Shown: positions 32,185 through 41,280 of the stretch, in pieces
Layout of the letters: the number at the start of each line of letters is the position of its first letter
Position numbering within the stretch: position 1 is the stretch's first letter
Source of the DNA: Nocardia higoensis
GTDB lineage: Bacteria; Actinomycetota; Actinomycetes; Mycobacteriales; Mycobacteriaceae
Length of the DNA stretch: 64,000 bases
Assembly: GCF_015477835.1 (NCBI RefSeq)
Contig: NZ_JADLQN010000003.1
Location: forward strand, 124,001 to 188,000
Reading direction: 5' to 3'
Notes under the pieces: generated by a model
What the model was told of the DNA's origin: nothing
Databases searched by the model: none
What the model saw: only the letters and a program-made list of their open reading frames with translations
Position numbers and translations under genes: made by a program

Positions 32185-33213
32185 ATGCAACTGGGAATGA
32201 TCGGCTTGGGGAGGATGGGCGGCAATATCGTGCGCCGGATCGTGCGCGCCGGGCACACCGCCGTCGGCTACGAACGCAGGGCATCGGCCATCGAGGATCT
32301 GCGCGTCGAACTCGGGGAGTCCTTTCAGGGCAGCACCGATCTGCGCGAGTTCGTCGCCGCCCTGACGACGCCGCGGGTGGTGTGGGTGATGATTCCGGCG
32401 GGCGCGACCGGAGCGGTGATCGACGAACTCGCGGGCCTGCTCGACCCCGGTGACATCGTGATCGACGGTGGCAACAGCCGCTACCACGACGACATCGCCC
32501 GCGCCCGGCAACTCGCGCCGAAGGGCATCCACTATGTCGATGTCGGCACCTCGGGCGGAGTGTTCGGACTCGAACGCGGCTTCTGTCTGATGATCGGCGG
32601 AGATTCCGGACCGGTGGCCTATCTGGACCCGCTGTGGAAGTCGATCGCACCCGGTGTCGAGGCCGCGCCGCGCACCCCCGGCCGCACCGGCGAACCCTCG
32701 CCCGCCGAACACGGCTACCTGCATTGCGGACCCCCCGGTGCTGGTCATTTCGTGAAAATGGTGCACAACGGCATCGAATACGGGGCGATGGCCGCCTACG
32801 CCGAAGGGTTGAACATTTTGCACAAGGCCGATTACGGCCTGCGGCAATCAGGGGAATTCTCGGCGGAGGAAACGCCACTGGCTCACCCGGAGCTCTACCG
32901 CTATCAGCTGGATGTGCCGGAAGTCACAGAAGTGTGGCGGCGCGGATCGGTGGTCGCGTCCTGGCTGCTCGACCTCACAGCGGGCGCGCTGCACGCCGAC
33001 CCGAACCTGGACTCCTTCGGCGGCCGGGTCTCCGACTCCGGGGAAGGCCGCTGGACGCTGGACGCCGCGATCGACGTCGGCGTGCCCGCGCCGGTGCTGG
33101 CGGCGGCGTTGTTCGGGCGGTTCTCCTCGCGCGGGGAGGCGCTGTACGCGGACAAAGTGCTCTCGGCCATGCGCCTGGCCTTCGGCGGGCACGACGAACG
33201 ACCGGCGCGGTGA
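32185..33213 (+). CDS. gnd: 6-phosphogluconate dehydrogenase (decarboxylating), short form
   Basis: This encodes 342 residues. It oxidises and decarboxylates 6-phosphogluconate to ribulose 5-phosphate in the pentose phosphate pathway. The Rossmann motif GMIGLGRMGGNIVRR is at the N-terminus. GGNSRYHDD and the substrate motif DVGTSGG follow, and the catalytic Lys191 lies in GHFVKMVHNGIEYG. It belongs to the short form of about 300-340 residues, which lacks the long C-terminal tail of the 470-residue enzyme and often prefers NAD+. GAGAGG lies 10 nt before the ATG. Transcription is away from the VanW gene. Confidence 0.94.
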   Translation: MQLGMIGLGRMGGNIVRRIVRAGHTAVGYERRASAIEDLRVELGESFQGSTDLREFVAALTTPRVVWVMIPAGATGAVIDELAGLLDPGDIVIDGGNSRYHDDIARARQLAPKGIHYVDVGTSGGVFGLERGFCLMIGGDSGPVAYLDPLWKSIAPGVEAAPRTPGRTGEPSPAEHGYLHCGPPGAGHFVKMVHNGIEYGAMAAYAEGLNILHKADYGLRQSGEFSAEETPLAHPELYRYQLDVPEVTEVWRRGSVVASWLLDLTAGALHADPNLDSFGGRVSDSGEGRWTLDAAIDVGVPAPVLAAALFGRFSSRGEALYADKVLSAMRLAFGGHDERPAR

Positions 33214-33235
33214 GCGCGCCCTCGCCGCCGGACCG

Positions 33236-34189
33236 TCAACAGCTGCTCGGTTCGACGGTGGTGTCACCGGTGTACTCGTATCGCACGGCGCCCACTCCGC
33301 CGCGGGGCAGGACGACGGCCGGGCCGCTGCCCGGGGTCCAGGTTCGGGGTACCAGCACCAAGTTGTGATCGGTGCTCATCACCAGCACCATGCCGTCGTA
33401 GCGGTAACGGTATGCGGTGCCCGGATCGCCGCACCGGGTCGTCGTCACGCCTTCGGTGTCCAAGCCGAGCCCCTTCTCGCTGAACACGACCACGCTCGGG
33501 GCTGTCGGCAAGTTGCGAGCGACCTGCGCTGCCCGGCCGGTGCCGACGGCCAGCGAATAGTCGGTCGCCCCCCAGAAGAATGCTCCCCCGACCAGTAACA
33601 GCAGCAATCCCCATTCCAGTGGGGCGAGCGCGTGGTCCGGGGCCGCGCGATCACCCTCGAGCTGGTGCAGCTGCGCACGCCGCACCCGCACCACGACAGA
33701 CAGGATCAGCACCCCCACGATGAAGCAGAGCGGTGCGACACCGAGGCCGCGGTTGAATGTCATGTCCACGAGGAGCCGGGAGAGGCCGTTGGCCACGAGC
33801 AGCAACGCGACGACCGCGAATGCCCAGAGGAAGCGGCCAGGAATCCGGGCACGGCGGATCGTCCCGGGCAGGATCGACCATCCCCAGACCAGAGCCAGCA
33901 CGACGGCACCGACTACCGCGACCGGGACGAAGAGCCCGTCCGCACTTCGCATCACGTAATCGGTGGTGCTCAGCCCCAATACCGCCGAATTCACGCCGAA
34001 GTAGGCGCAGAAGCCGCGCGCATGGAAGAAGCCCCAGTAGAACAGCAGACCCGCGAGCAGTGTCGCCGGAGCCACGAACTGGCCGATGATCTGAGCGACC
34101 TGGGGCAGACCCGTGAAGGCCGACGTCGCGCTCGCGGCTGTCTCGGGTCCGGCGGCAGTCGAATCGGGCGGTGGGGAGGAGTCAGCCAT
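33236..34189 (-). CDS. Multi-spanning membrane protein of unknown function
   Basis: This encodes 317 residues: about five membrane segments between residues 25 and 225 (IGQFVAPATLLAGLLFYWGFF; FVPVAVVGAVVLALVWGW; FLWAFAVVALLLVANG; LCFIVGVLILSVVVRV; WGLLLLLVGGAFFW), then an extracytoplasmic C-terminal domain with Cys residues near 256 and at the very end. ATG 34189 is chosen; it overlaps the stop of the lipoprotein gene upstream by 8 bp, so the two are an operon. It converges on gnd with 22 bp between stops. No family recognised. Confidence 0.75.
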   Translation of the reverse strand: MADSSPPPDSTAAGPETAASATSAFTGLPQVAQIIGQFVAPATLLAGLLFYWGFFHARGFCAYFGVNSAVLGLSTTDYVMRSADGLFVPVAVVGAVVLALVWGWSILPGTIRRARIPGRFLWAFAVVALLLVANGLSRLLVDMTFNRGLGVAPLCFIVGVLILSVVVRVRRAQLHQLEGDRAAPDHALAPLEWGLLLLLVGGAFFWGATDYSLAVGTGRAAQVARNLPTAPSVVVFSEKGLGLDTEGVTTTRCGDPGTAYRYRYDGMVLVMSTDHNLVLVPRTWTPGSGPAVVLPRGGVGAVRYEYTGDTTVEPSSC

Positions 34190-34850
34190 CGCCGGGGCCG
34201 TCCGTTCGGGTCGGGCCAGTCGTTTCGCCTCCGTCGTCGGAAGGGGCACCGGGCCCGGCTTCTTCGGTCGGCGTGTCGATGGTCGTCGGGGACTGGGCGT
34301 CGGTGGGATGCGTGGACTCGGTCGAGGGTTCCGTCGATACACGGCACGGAACGGCGTAGACGACGACGGTCTCGCCGACCGCCGCCGTGGCCCCGCTACG
34401 CTTTTCGGCACCGCTGAAGAAGGGCCGGTCCATCCTCGAGAACAACAGCGTGCTCGGCGGCATGTCTGCGAGGCAGCCCTGCTCCGCGCCCGTCGGATCG
34501 GTTTCGACCACGACGGACACACACGTCGGGCTCAGTCCCTGCGCCGCACACCCTTGCGCGACAGTGTCCGCGATGATCTGCCGCACGTTCTCGGCCAGGA
34601 AGCCGGCGCCGAACCGATACTCCCCGAGATCGATCGGCAAGCCACCCGCCTGTCCCTGTGGTCGCTGACCACCAGGGTTCCCCGGCGCGACCTGATCGCC
34701 CTCGGGGGCGGGGATGCCGGGAACTTCTCGATCGCCGTGACCGGAGGCCGTCGCGGGCACCGGCTCTGTCCCGGACAACTCCGCCTGCTCGTCACAACCG
34801 AGCACACCCATCGCACCCAACGCCAGCACTGCTACCGCCCGGCACCACAT
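34182..34850 (-). CDS. Putative lipoprotein paired with membrane protein
   Basis: This encodes 222 residues with a signal peptide and lipobox ending MGVLGC (Cys about residue 19), a disordered Pro/Gly linker, a small domain (about 70-150; LPIDLGEYRFGAGFLAENVRQII, with three Cys) and a disordered Thr/Pro-rich tail. ATG 34850 has AGAAGG at 9 nt; a longer start at GTG 34871 is possible. It overlaps the membrane-protein gene, suggesting they form one envelope complex of unknown role. Confidence 0.72.
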   Translation of the reverse strand: MWCRAVAVLALGAMGVLGCDEQAELSGTEPVPATASGHGDREVPGIPAPEGDQVAPGNPGGQRPQGQAGGLPIDLGEYRFGAGFLAENVRQIIADTVAQGCAAQGLSPTCVSVVVETDPTGAEQGCLADMPPSTLLFSRMDRPFFSGAEKRSGATAAVGETVVVYAVPCRVSTEPSTESTHPTDAQSPTTIDTPTEEAGPGAPSDDGGETTGPTRTDGPGDG

Positions 34851-34999
34851 GTGCCATCGCCTTCTTCCCACCTCGAAGCGATCGGATGTGTGTTGAAGCG
34901 GACGTTACCCAGCTGACCCGAGCCGGACCTGCGTATGGGACTACTCGACTTCTCGGGCAGGCACAGGTGGGGACGTGGTTCCGGAGAGGCATGGCGCCC

Positions 35000-35035
35000 G
35001 CGGACCCGCCGAGCCCCCAGCGCTCGGCGGTCCGC
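35000..35035 (-). terminator. Terminator of the acetyl-CoA acetyltransferase gene
   Basis: A 13-bp stem with one bulge (GCGGACCCGCCGAG / CTCGGCGGTCCGC) lies 31 bp after the stop at 35067 in the leftward direction. Confidence 0.65.
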
Positions 35036-35066
35036 GATCCGTGGGCGCCCCTCCGGAATCCCTGGG

Positions 35067-36371
35067 TCAGCGCTCGATGATGGCGACCACGCCCTGACCG
35101 CCCGCCGCGCAAACCGAGATCAGCGCGCGACCGCCGCCGTTCTCGGCGAGCTGCTTGGCGGCGGCGGCGATGATGCGACCGCCGGTCGCGGCGAAGGGAT
35201 GGCCCGCGGCCAGCGAGGAGCCGTTGACATTGAGCTTGCCGCGGTCGATCGAGCCGAGCGCGCCGTCCAGACCCAGGCGCTCCTTGCAGTACTGGTCGGA
35301 CTCCCAGGCCTGCAGGGTGGCCAGCACGACGGAGGCGAACGCCTCGTGGATCTCGTAGTAGTCGAAGTCCTGCAGGGTGAGGCCGTTGCGGGCGAGCAGG
35401 CGCGGAACCGCGTAGGTGGGGGCCATCAGCAGGCCGTCGGGGCCGTGCACGTAGTCGACGGCGGCGACCTCGGAGTCGACCAGGTGGGCCAGCACCGGCA
35501 GGCTGCGCTGCGCGGCCCACTCGTCGCTGGACAGCAGCACCGCGGACGCGCCGTCGGTGAGCGGGGTGGAGTTGCCCGCGGTCATCGTCGCGCCGCCGGC
35601 CTTGACGCCGAAGACCGGCTTCAGGGTGGCGAGCTTCTCGATCGAGGAGTCCGGGCGCAGGTTGTCGTCGCGGGTCAGGCCGAGGAAGGGGGTGACCAGG
35701 TCGTCGAAGAAGCCGCGGTCGTAGGCGGCGGCCATGTTCTTGTGCGAGAGGTAGGCCAGCTCGTCCTGCGCCTCGCGGCTGATGCCGAATTCCTTGGTGG
35801 TGACGGCGGCGTGCTCACCCATCGACATACCGGTGCGCGGCTCGGCATTGCGCGGGATCTCGATGCCGATCATGCTCGGGCGCAACTGGCCGACCAGCTT
35901 CGCGCGCTCCTTGCCGGAGCGGGCGCGGTTGATCTTCAGCATCCATTCGCGCATCGGCTCGCTGACGCCGATCGGGGCGTCGGAGGTGGTGTCGGTGCCG
36001 CCGCCGATGCCCGCGTCGATGCGGCCCAGCGCGATGGCGTCGGCCACGGTGACCACCGACTGCATGCCGGTCCCGCAGGCGAGCTGCAGGTCGTGGGCGG
36101 GGGTGTAGGGCGAGAGGCGGCTGCCGAGCACGCTCTCACGGATCAAGCTGTGCTCGCCGACGCGCTTGAGCACCGCGCCGCCGACGACCATGCCCAGCCG
36201 CTCGCCCTGCAAGTTGAAGCGGCTCACCAGGCCGTCCAGGGCGGCGGTGAACATGTCCTGGTTCGACGCCTTCGCGTACGCCTTGTCCGAACGAGCGAAC
36301 GGGATGCGGTTGCCGCCCACGATGGCGACCGGACGTGCGGTCTTCGGGGTGCTGGCGCTGGCTGTGGTCAC
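35067..36371 (-). CDS. fadA2: Acetyl-CoA acetyltransferase (thiolase), FadA2-like
   Basis: This 434-residue thiolase joins or splits acyl-CoA and acetyl-CoA. The N-terminal active Cys99 is in LQLACGTGMQS; the EIHEAFASV motif and the C-terminal CAAGGQG motif carry the His and second Cys. GTG 36371 (GGAG 6 nt upstream) is chosen because the longer frame covers the operator region. It is divergent from a fabG4 homologue, the same arrangement as Rv0243 (fadA2)/Rv0242c (fabG4) in Mycobacterium tuberculosis. It therefore most likely serves the same fatty-acid or lipid oxidation cluster. Control: a palindrome at 36521-36540. Confidence 0.92.
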   Translation of the reverse strand: MTTASASTPKTARPVAIVGGNRIPFARSDKAYAKASNQDMFTAALDGLVSRFNLQGERLGMVVGGAVLKRVGEHSLIRESVLGSRLSPYTPAHDLQLACGTGMQSVVTVADAIALGRIDAGIGGGTDTTSDAPIGVSEPMREWMLKINRARSGKERAKLVGQLRPSMIGIEIPRNAEPRTGMSMGEHAAVTTKEFGISREAQDELAYLSHKNMAAAYDRGFFDDLVTPFLGLTRDDNLRPDSSIEKLATLKPVFGVKAGGATMTAGNSTPLTDGASAVLLSSDEWAAQRSLPVLAHLVDSEVAAVDYVHGPDGLLMAPTYAVPRLLARNGLTLQDFDYYEIHEAFASVVLATLQAWESDQYCKERLGLDGALGSIDRGKLNVNGSSLAAGHPFAATGGRIIAAAAKQLAENGGGRALISVCAAGGQGVVAIIER

Positions 36372-36520
36372 TCGGCTCTCCAAGTCTCGTCGGTATGGAT
36401 GTCTCAGCTGCGGTACCGCGCGACCGAAGTGGGTACGCGGTGCGGTGACACGGGCTGCCGCGGCGGCCGCGCGATCCGCGTCCATGCGGCTGAAGCACCG
36501 CGTCGCTGCGGTTTACATTA

Positions 36521-36540
36521 AACTTACTCTGGAGTAAGTT
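36521..36540. promoter_or_regulatory. TetR-type operator between fadA2 and fabG4
   Basis: AACTTACTC and GAGTAAGTT form a perfect 9-bp inverted repeat separated by TG. The local sequence just left (TTTACATTAA) is AT-rich and fits promoter elements. The site at 41231-41247 in front of the TetR gene matches it in 15 of 17 positions on the opposite strand, so one TetR protein probably controls both. Confidence 0.85.
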
Positions 36541-36684
36541 AATTGTCGACACCGCACCCCGCGAATGTGGTCGCAGCCGCAAGATCGACTCCCCGCGAGA
36601 CGATTCCGCCCCGGCCCGACCCGAACGCCCGTGCGAGCGGGGCGCCACCACACCGGCTACAACGAGAGAGAAAAGGGAGGAACT

Positions 36685-38040
36685 GTGGCAGCCAAGAGCA
36701 AGGGTGCACCCAACCTCTACGGATCGTTCGTCCACTCCGCCCCCGGTCACTTCCTGGCGAGCAAGCTGGGCCTGCCCCAGCCGGAAACGCTGCGCCGCTA
36801 TACCCCGGGTGAGCCCGCCCTGCCCGGTCCGGTGCTGCTCGGCGGCAAGGGCCGGGTCGTCGAGCCGCTGCGCGAGCTGCTGAGCGACTACGAGATCGCC
36901 GACGCGCCCGCCCAAGGCGTCAAGTACGGCGCGCTCGTCTTCGACGCCACCGGCATCGGTGCCATCGAGGACCTCTCCCAGCTCTACGAGTTCTTCCAGC
37001 CCGCCATGCGCAGCGTCGCGCCCTCCGGCCGTCTCGTGGTCATCGGCACCACGCCGGAACTGGCCGCGAGCGTCGAGGAGCAGATCGCCCAGCGGGCGCT
37101 CGAGGGCTTCACCCGCTCGGTCGGCAAGGAACTGCTGCGCGGCGCCACCGCCCAGCTGGTCTACCTGCATCCCGAGGCCGCGACCGGCGCGACCGGCCTG
37201 GAGTCGACGCTGCGCTTCCTGCTCTCGGCCAAGTCCGCCTTCGTCTCCGGCCAGGTCATCCGGGTCGGCAAGGACGACGCCACCGCGCCCGCCGATTGGG
37301 CCAAGCCGCTGGCGGGCAAGGTCGCCGTGGTCACCGGCGCCGCGCGCGGCATCGGCGCGACCATCGCCGAGGTCTTCGCCCGCGACGGTGCGACGGTGAT
37401 CGTCGCCGACATCCCGGCCGCCGGTGACGCGCTCTCGGAAACCGCCAACAAGGTCGGCGGCACCGCGCTCGCCCTCGACGTCACCGCGCCCGACGCCGCC
37501 GACAAGCTGGCCGCGTTCGTCGCCGAGCGTTTCGGCGGGCTCGACATCATCGTGCACAACGCGGGCATCACCCGCGACAAGCTGCTGGCCAATATGGACG
37601 ACGCCCGCTGGAACGCGGTCATCGGCGTAAATCTGGCCGCCCCGTACCGCATCACCGAGGCGCTGGTCGCCAAGGGCGTGCTGAAGGAGGGCGGCCGGGT
37701 GATCGACGTGTCCTCCATCGCGGGCATCGCGGGCAACCGCGGCCAGACCAACTACGGCGCGTCCAAAGCGGGTGTCATCGGCATGGTGCAGGCCGAGGCC
37801 CCGAAGCTGGCCGAGAAGGGCATCACCATCAACGCGGTGGCCCCCGGCTTCATCGAGACCGCCATGACCGCCGCCATCCCGGTCGGCACCCGCGAGGCGG
37901 GCCGGCTGATGAGTTCGCTGCTGCAGGGCGGTCAGACCGTCGACGTCGCCGAGGCCATCGCCTACTTCGCGAGCCCCGGATCCAACGCCGTCAACGGCAA
38001 TGTGGTGCGCGTGTGCGGCCAGGCCATGCTCGGGGCGTGA
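36685..38040 (+). CDS. fabG4: 3-oxoacyl-[ACP/CoA] reductase, FabG4-like
   Basis: This encodes 451 residues, as in the high-molecular-weight FabG4 class (about 450). A non-catalytic Rossmann/flavodoxin-like N-terminal half (about 1-205) precedes a full short-chain dehydrogenase half with TGAARGIGATI (about 215-225), HNAGITRDKLL, the catalytic Ser in VIDVSSIAG, and YGASKAG (Tyr-x3-Lys). FabG4 reduces 3-oxoacyl-CoA and related thioesters with NADH. GTG 36685 has GGGAGGA at 4 nt. The stop is followed 8 bp later by htdX, forming one operon. Confidence 0.93.
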   Translation: MAAKSKGAPNLYGSFVHSAPGHFLASKLGLPQPETLRRYTPGEPALPGPVLLGGKGRVVEPLRELLSDYEIADAPAQGVKYGALVFDATGIGAIEDLSQLYEFFQPAMRSVAPSGRLVVIGTTPELAASVEEQIAQRALEGFTRSVGKELLRGATAQLVYLHPEAATGATGLESTLRFLLSAKSAFVSGQVIRVGKDDATAPADWAKPLAGKVAVVTGAARGIGATIAEVFARDGATVIVADIPAAGDALSETANKVGGTALALDVTAPDAADKLAAFVAERFGGLDIIVHNAGITRDKLLANMDDARWNAVIGVNLAAPYRITEALVAKGVLKEGGRVIDVSSIAGIAGNRGQTNYGASKAGVIGMVQAEAPKLAEKGITINAVAPGFIETAMTAAIPVGTREAGRLMSSLLQGGQTVDVAEAIAYFASPGSNAVNGNVVRVCGQAMLGA

Positions 38041-38048
38041 GGTAACAC

Positions 38049-38921
38049 ATGGGATCGGACACGACACAGGTGATCTCGCTGCGCGAGACGCCGAAGAACT
38101 CCACGCTGTTCGCACAGGCGGCGCTGGGCGCGGTGCCGCTGGGCACGTCCCGCAAGCAGACCATCCCCGACCGGGTGGTGGAGTTGACGGGCCTGCGAGT
38201 CGACCCCGACCACCTGGCCGACTACTGCCGCGCGACCGGCCTGCGCTACAGCGACACCCTGCCGCTGACCTACCCGTTCATCCTCAGCTTCCCGCTGGCG
38301 ATGAAATTGGTGGTGGCGCGGGACTTCCCGTTCGTGGCGGTCGGCGCGGTGCACGCGCAGAACCTGATCGAGCGGACCCGCGAGATCTCGGTCAGCGAAC
38401 CGCTGGACCTGCGCACCCACATCGAGAACCTGCGCGAGCATCCGCGTGGGCTGATGGTCGACGCCGTCACCGAGGTCAGCGTGGGCCGGGAGCTGGTGTG
38501 GCGGCAGGTGACCACCTTCCTGCACCAGCAGAAGACCTCGCTGTCGGGCGAGCCCAAGCCGGAGCCGAAGCCGGAGGAGGTGCCCCCGCCGCCGCTGCGC
38601 ACGCTGAAGGTCGATCAGCAGATGATCACCCGCTACGCGAACGCCTCCGGTGATCACAACCCGATCCACACCTCGGCGTTGGGCGCCAAGGCTTTCGGGT
38701 TCCCGAAGGCCATCGCACACGGTATGTGGTCGGCGGCCACCATCCTGAGCACGGTCGAAGGACGCATTCCGGAGAAGGTGTCGTACTCGGTGAAGTTCGG
38801 CAAGCCGGTGCTGCTGCCCGCCACGGTGAACGTGTACGCCGATCGGGTGGACGGTGGGTGGGATCTGGCGATGCGGCACCCGAAGAAGGGGTATCCGCAT
38901 CTAACGGCCACATTGCGCTGA
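38049..38921 (+). CDS. htdX: (3R)-hydroxyacyl-thioester dehydratase HtdX (MaoC family)
   Basis: This encodes 290 residues with two hot-dog domains. The second carries the hydratase-2 motif: YANASGDHNPIHTS with the Asp/His pair (about 196-209), followed by GFPKAIAHGMW. The protein converts (3R)-hydroxyacyl thioesters to trans-2-enoyl forms or the reverse. It follows fabG4 by 8 bp, as htdX (Rv0241c) follows fabG4 in M. tuberculosis, so reductase and dehydratase should act in sequence on the same acyl chain. A strong terminator ends the operon. Confidence 0.92.
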   Translation: MGSDTTQVISLRETPKNSTLFAQAALGAVPLGTSRKQTIPDRVVELTGLRVDPDHLADYCRATGLRYSDTLPLTYPFILSFPLAMKLVVARDFPFVAVGAVHAQNLIERTREISVSEPLDLRTHIENLREHPRGLMVDAVTEVSVGRELVWRQVTTFLHQQKTSLSGEPKPEPKPEEVPPPPLRTLKVDQQMITRYANASGDHNPIHTSALGAKAFGFPKAIAHGMWSAATILSTVEGRIPEKVSYSVKFGKPVLLPATVNVYADRVDGGWDLAMRHPKKGYPHLTATLR

Positions 38922-38977
38922 GCCGTTCGGCTTCATCATGGCCGCTGTGTTGTCTCGCGGCCGAATGATTCACGTGG

Positions 38978-39012
38978 AACCGCTCCCGAATCTCTGTGAT
39001 TCGGGAGCGGTT
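38978..39012 (+). terminator. Strong terminator of the fabG4-htdX operon
   Basis: A perfect 14-bp stem (AACCGCTCCCGAAT / ATTCGGGAGCGGTT) with a 7-nt loop and TTTC at the 3' end. Confidence 0.88.
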
Positions 39013-39165
39013 TCGCATTGTCGGGTGCCTATTCCGGTGCGCCAGGCGGCCTCTGGCCGAGCGTGCCGGAGAGGTAGCCGTTCCGTTCGGCAGCGGACCG
39101 GCCGTCGTCGAGGTCCCCGAGCGTGCGTCGCGATCAGCGTCGGCGGCAGCCGGTTGTCGTGGTGG

Positions 39166-40299
39166 TCAGCAGTCGCAGCAATTGCAGCTGCAGCAATCGC
39201 CGCAATCGGGGCACCCCGAGCAGCAGTTGCCGCAGTCGCAGCAGCTCTTCCACCAGGCGTCTTCACGCTTGCCGGTGCACGGGTTGGTGTGCTCGGCGAA
39301 GCAGGCGTAGCCGGTGCAGTACACGCCGAGGGTCAGCGCGATCTTCTCGCCGATGCCCGGGCGGCGGGTCGGTGGCGGCTTTCGAGTGCGGGCCACGACC
39401 GAAAGCCCGTGCTCGGCATGGGAAGTGCCGCACGCGTGGGTGATGGCATCGGGGATGGCGCGTCCGACCCGGTGCACGAGGGCGTGCAGCGGATCGAGCA
39501 GCATCCAGCGCACGGTGGGGACCTCGGCCAGCTCGGCGGCGACCAGCGATCGGCGTAGCCGCGCGTCGGACTCGTGGATCAGGTCGTAGGCGTCGGCGAG
39601 CGGGGTGCGCGAAGCGTCCAGCGGGTTGAAGCGTCCCGCGGCGCGGTCGTCGGCGAGATCGGCGACCGCGTCGGCGAGGTGGGCGATACGGCCGAAATTC
39701 CTTCCGGCGGAGCGCAGCTCGTCCACGTTCTCGGGGCGTCCGGCCAGTACCGCCGTGTGGGCGAAGAACTCGGCGGCGCACACCTCGGTGGAGGCGGTGA
39801 GCGCGGCGAGGTCGGTGCTCGTGCGCTCACGTTCGGTCTGCGCGGCGATCTCGGCGACCAACGGGTCCAGATCGAGGCCGATCAGCGCCGCCTGGGTCCT
39901 GGCGCCCGCGGTCCAGGACGCCGACACCCGTGCCAGCGGTCGGCGGATCGGTGCGGCGGCGTCACCGTCGTCCACATGGTCGCGCAGCGCCGCCGAGCCG
40001 AGCAGCAGGGAGGCGGTGGTGGCCAGCCGGACACCCGGGGCGGCCGCGGGGGCGACCTCGGCGCGCCGCATGGCCCGCAGCGCGCACCGGCCCGCGGTGA
40101 CCCGCTCGGCGGGTTCCACGAACTGGGCCTCGGTGAGGACGCTGAGCACGATCGCGTCGGTATTGGTCGCCGTCCTGGCGAGCTGACCGTGCCCGTCGCG
40201 CAGGCCCAGGCACAGACCGCACATATGCGACTGCCACTGCGAACTGTCGATCCCGTACTTCGCCGCACCGTGCGAACACGGCCTCAACATCCCGAACAT
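39166..40299 (-). CDS. DUF5685 family protein with cysteine-rich tail
   Basis: This encodes 377 residues beginning MFGMLRPCSHGAAKYGIDSSQWQSHMCGLCLGLRD, the conserved DUF5685 start with a C-x17-C-x2-C arrangement. A long helical middle follows. The C-terminus ends in a striking tail with 13 Cys among the last 25 residues (CC-x-C-x2-CC-x2-C-x2-C patterns). Together these point to metal or Fe-S binding, or to a maturation enzyme of unknown pathway. ATG 40299 has AGGGG upstream; longer frames are unsupported. The gene stands alone between htdX and the TetR gene. Confidence 0.85.
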   Translation of the reverse strand: MFGMLRPCSHGAAKYGIDSSQWQSHMCGLCLGLRDGHGQLARTATNTDAIVLSVLTEAQFVEPAERVTAGRCALRAMRRAEVAPAAAPGVRLATTASLLLGSAALRDHVDDGDAAAPIRRPLARVSASWTAGARTQAALIGLDLDPLVAEIAAQTERERTSTDLAALTASTEVCAAEFFAHTAVLAGRPENVDELRSAGRNFGRIAHLADAVADLADDRAAGRFNPLDASRTPLADAYDLIHESDARLRRSLVAAELAEVPTVRWMLLDPLHALVHRVGRAIPDAITHACGTSHAEHGLSVVARTRKPPPTRRPGIGEKIALTLGVYCTGYACFAEHTNPCTGKREDAWWKSCCDCGNCCSGCPDCGDCCSCNCCDC

Positions 40300-40598
40300 C
40301 GCGGCCCCTGAATTCCTCCCCAGGCGCCGATCCGCCCGTCCATCACCAGCGCCACATCTTGACACCGGGATCCGGGCGGCGCAACGGACACATCCTGGCA
40401 TCCTCGCGCTGGATCTTCCCTTCATGTCAGGCGGATGCCGACACCCTGAGTCCGGGAGTTCGTGCCGGGATCGCATGCGAGCCGGAGCCGAGCGAGCGAT
40501 TTCTCCGACCGAGCGGTCTGCTGGACTGCCGCAGCCCGTCCGAGCGTGACTGGTTCGCTCCGTGCGCCGCGGCTGCGGGGCGGCGGCGACCGGCGCGG

Positions 40599-41198
40599 CT
40601 AATCCGACTTCTTGCGACCCGCCAGGCCGCGCCACGCCAGATCGTCGAGCAGGTCGACGGCCTGGGCAACCTCGATGCGACCGCCCGCGACCCGGTCGGC
40701 GATGGCCTCGCCCGCGCCGATGACGGCGGCGGCGACGATGTCGAAGTTGGTGCCGGGTTCGGGATGTTTGGCGCTGGATTCCAGCAGCTTGGCGGTGAGT
40801 TCGATGACCCGTTCGCGGGCGTTGTCGATCTCCGAGGCGAAGGTCTCCTGGCCGAGTGCCTGCCGGTAGAGGACCTGCCAGGAGCGGCGGTTCTGGTCGA
40901 CGAAGCCGAGGAAGGCTTCCAGGGCGGTACGCAACTGCTCATGCGGGGTGAGCAGGGGGTTGCCCGCGGGTGCGACCGACTCGATCAGCCGGGCGCCCTC
41001 GCGTTGGATGCAGGCGCGGAACAGCTCGTCCTTGGAGCCGTAGTAGAGGTACAGCATGGGCTTGGAGATCTTGGCCTCGGCCGCGATGGCGTCCATCGAC
41101 GTCTCGTGGAAGCCTTTGCGCGCGAACACTTCCACGGCGGCGTCGAGCATCTGCTGCTCACGCACCGCTCGGGGAAGTCGTTTCGTTCCGCCCGCCAT
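40599..41198 (-). CDS. TetR/AcrR family regulator, probable repressor of fadA2/fabG4-htdX
   Basis: This encodes 199 residues. The N-terminal HTH (about 14-60) is typical: AVREQQMLDAAVEVFARKGF, HETSMDAIAAEAKISKPMLYLYYGSKDEL. The C-terminal part is a TetR_C-type ligand domain. GGAGAG lies 5 nt before the ATG. The promoter region contains TTACTCCAAGGTAAGTT, nearly the same as the palindrome between fadA2 and fabG4, which implies self-control and control of the lipid cluster. In M. tuberculosis a TetR gene (Rv0238) has the same relative place beside lpqI. Confidence 0.88.
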   Translation of the reverse strand: MAGGTKRLPRAVREQQMLDAAVEVFARKGFHETSMDAIAAEAKISKPMLYLYYGSKDELFRACIQREGARLIESVAPAGNPLLTPHEQLRTALEAFLGFVDQNRRSWQVLYRQALGQETFASEIDNARERVIELTAKLLESSAKHPEPGTNFDIVAAAVIGAGEAIADRVAGGRIEVAQAVDLLDDLAWRGLAGRKKSD

Positions 41199-41230
41199 CC
41201 GCTCTCCTACCTCATACCGAAGCCCTGATG

Positions 41231-41247
41231 TTACTCCAAGGTAAGTT
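41231..41247. promoter_or_regulatory. TetR operator in front of the TetR gene
   Basis: TTACTCCAAGGTAAGTT lies 33-49 bp upstream of the TetR start. Its reverse complement matches 36521-36537 in 15 of 17 bases. Confidence 0.8.
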
Positions 41248-41280
41248 CGGCGACGGCCGATCCGTCCTCGTCAGATCGTC

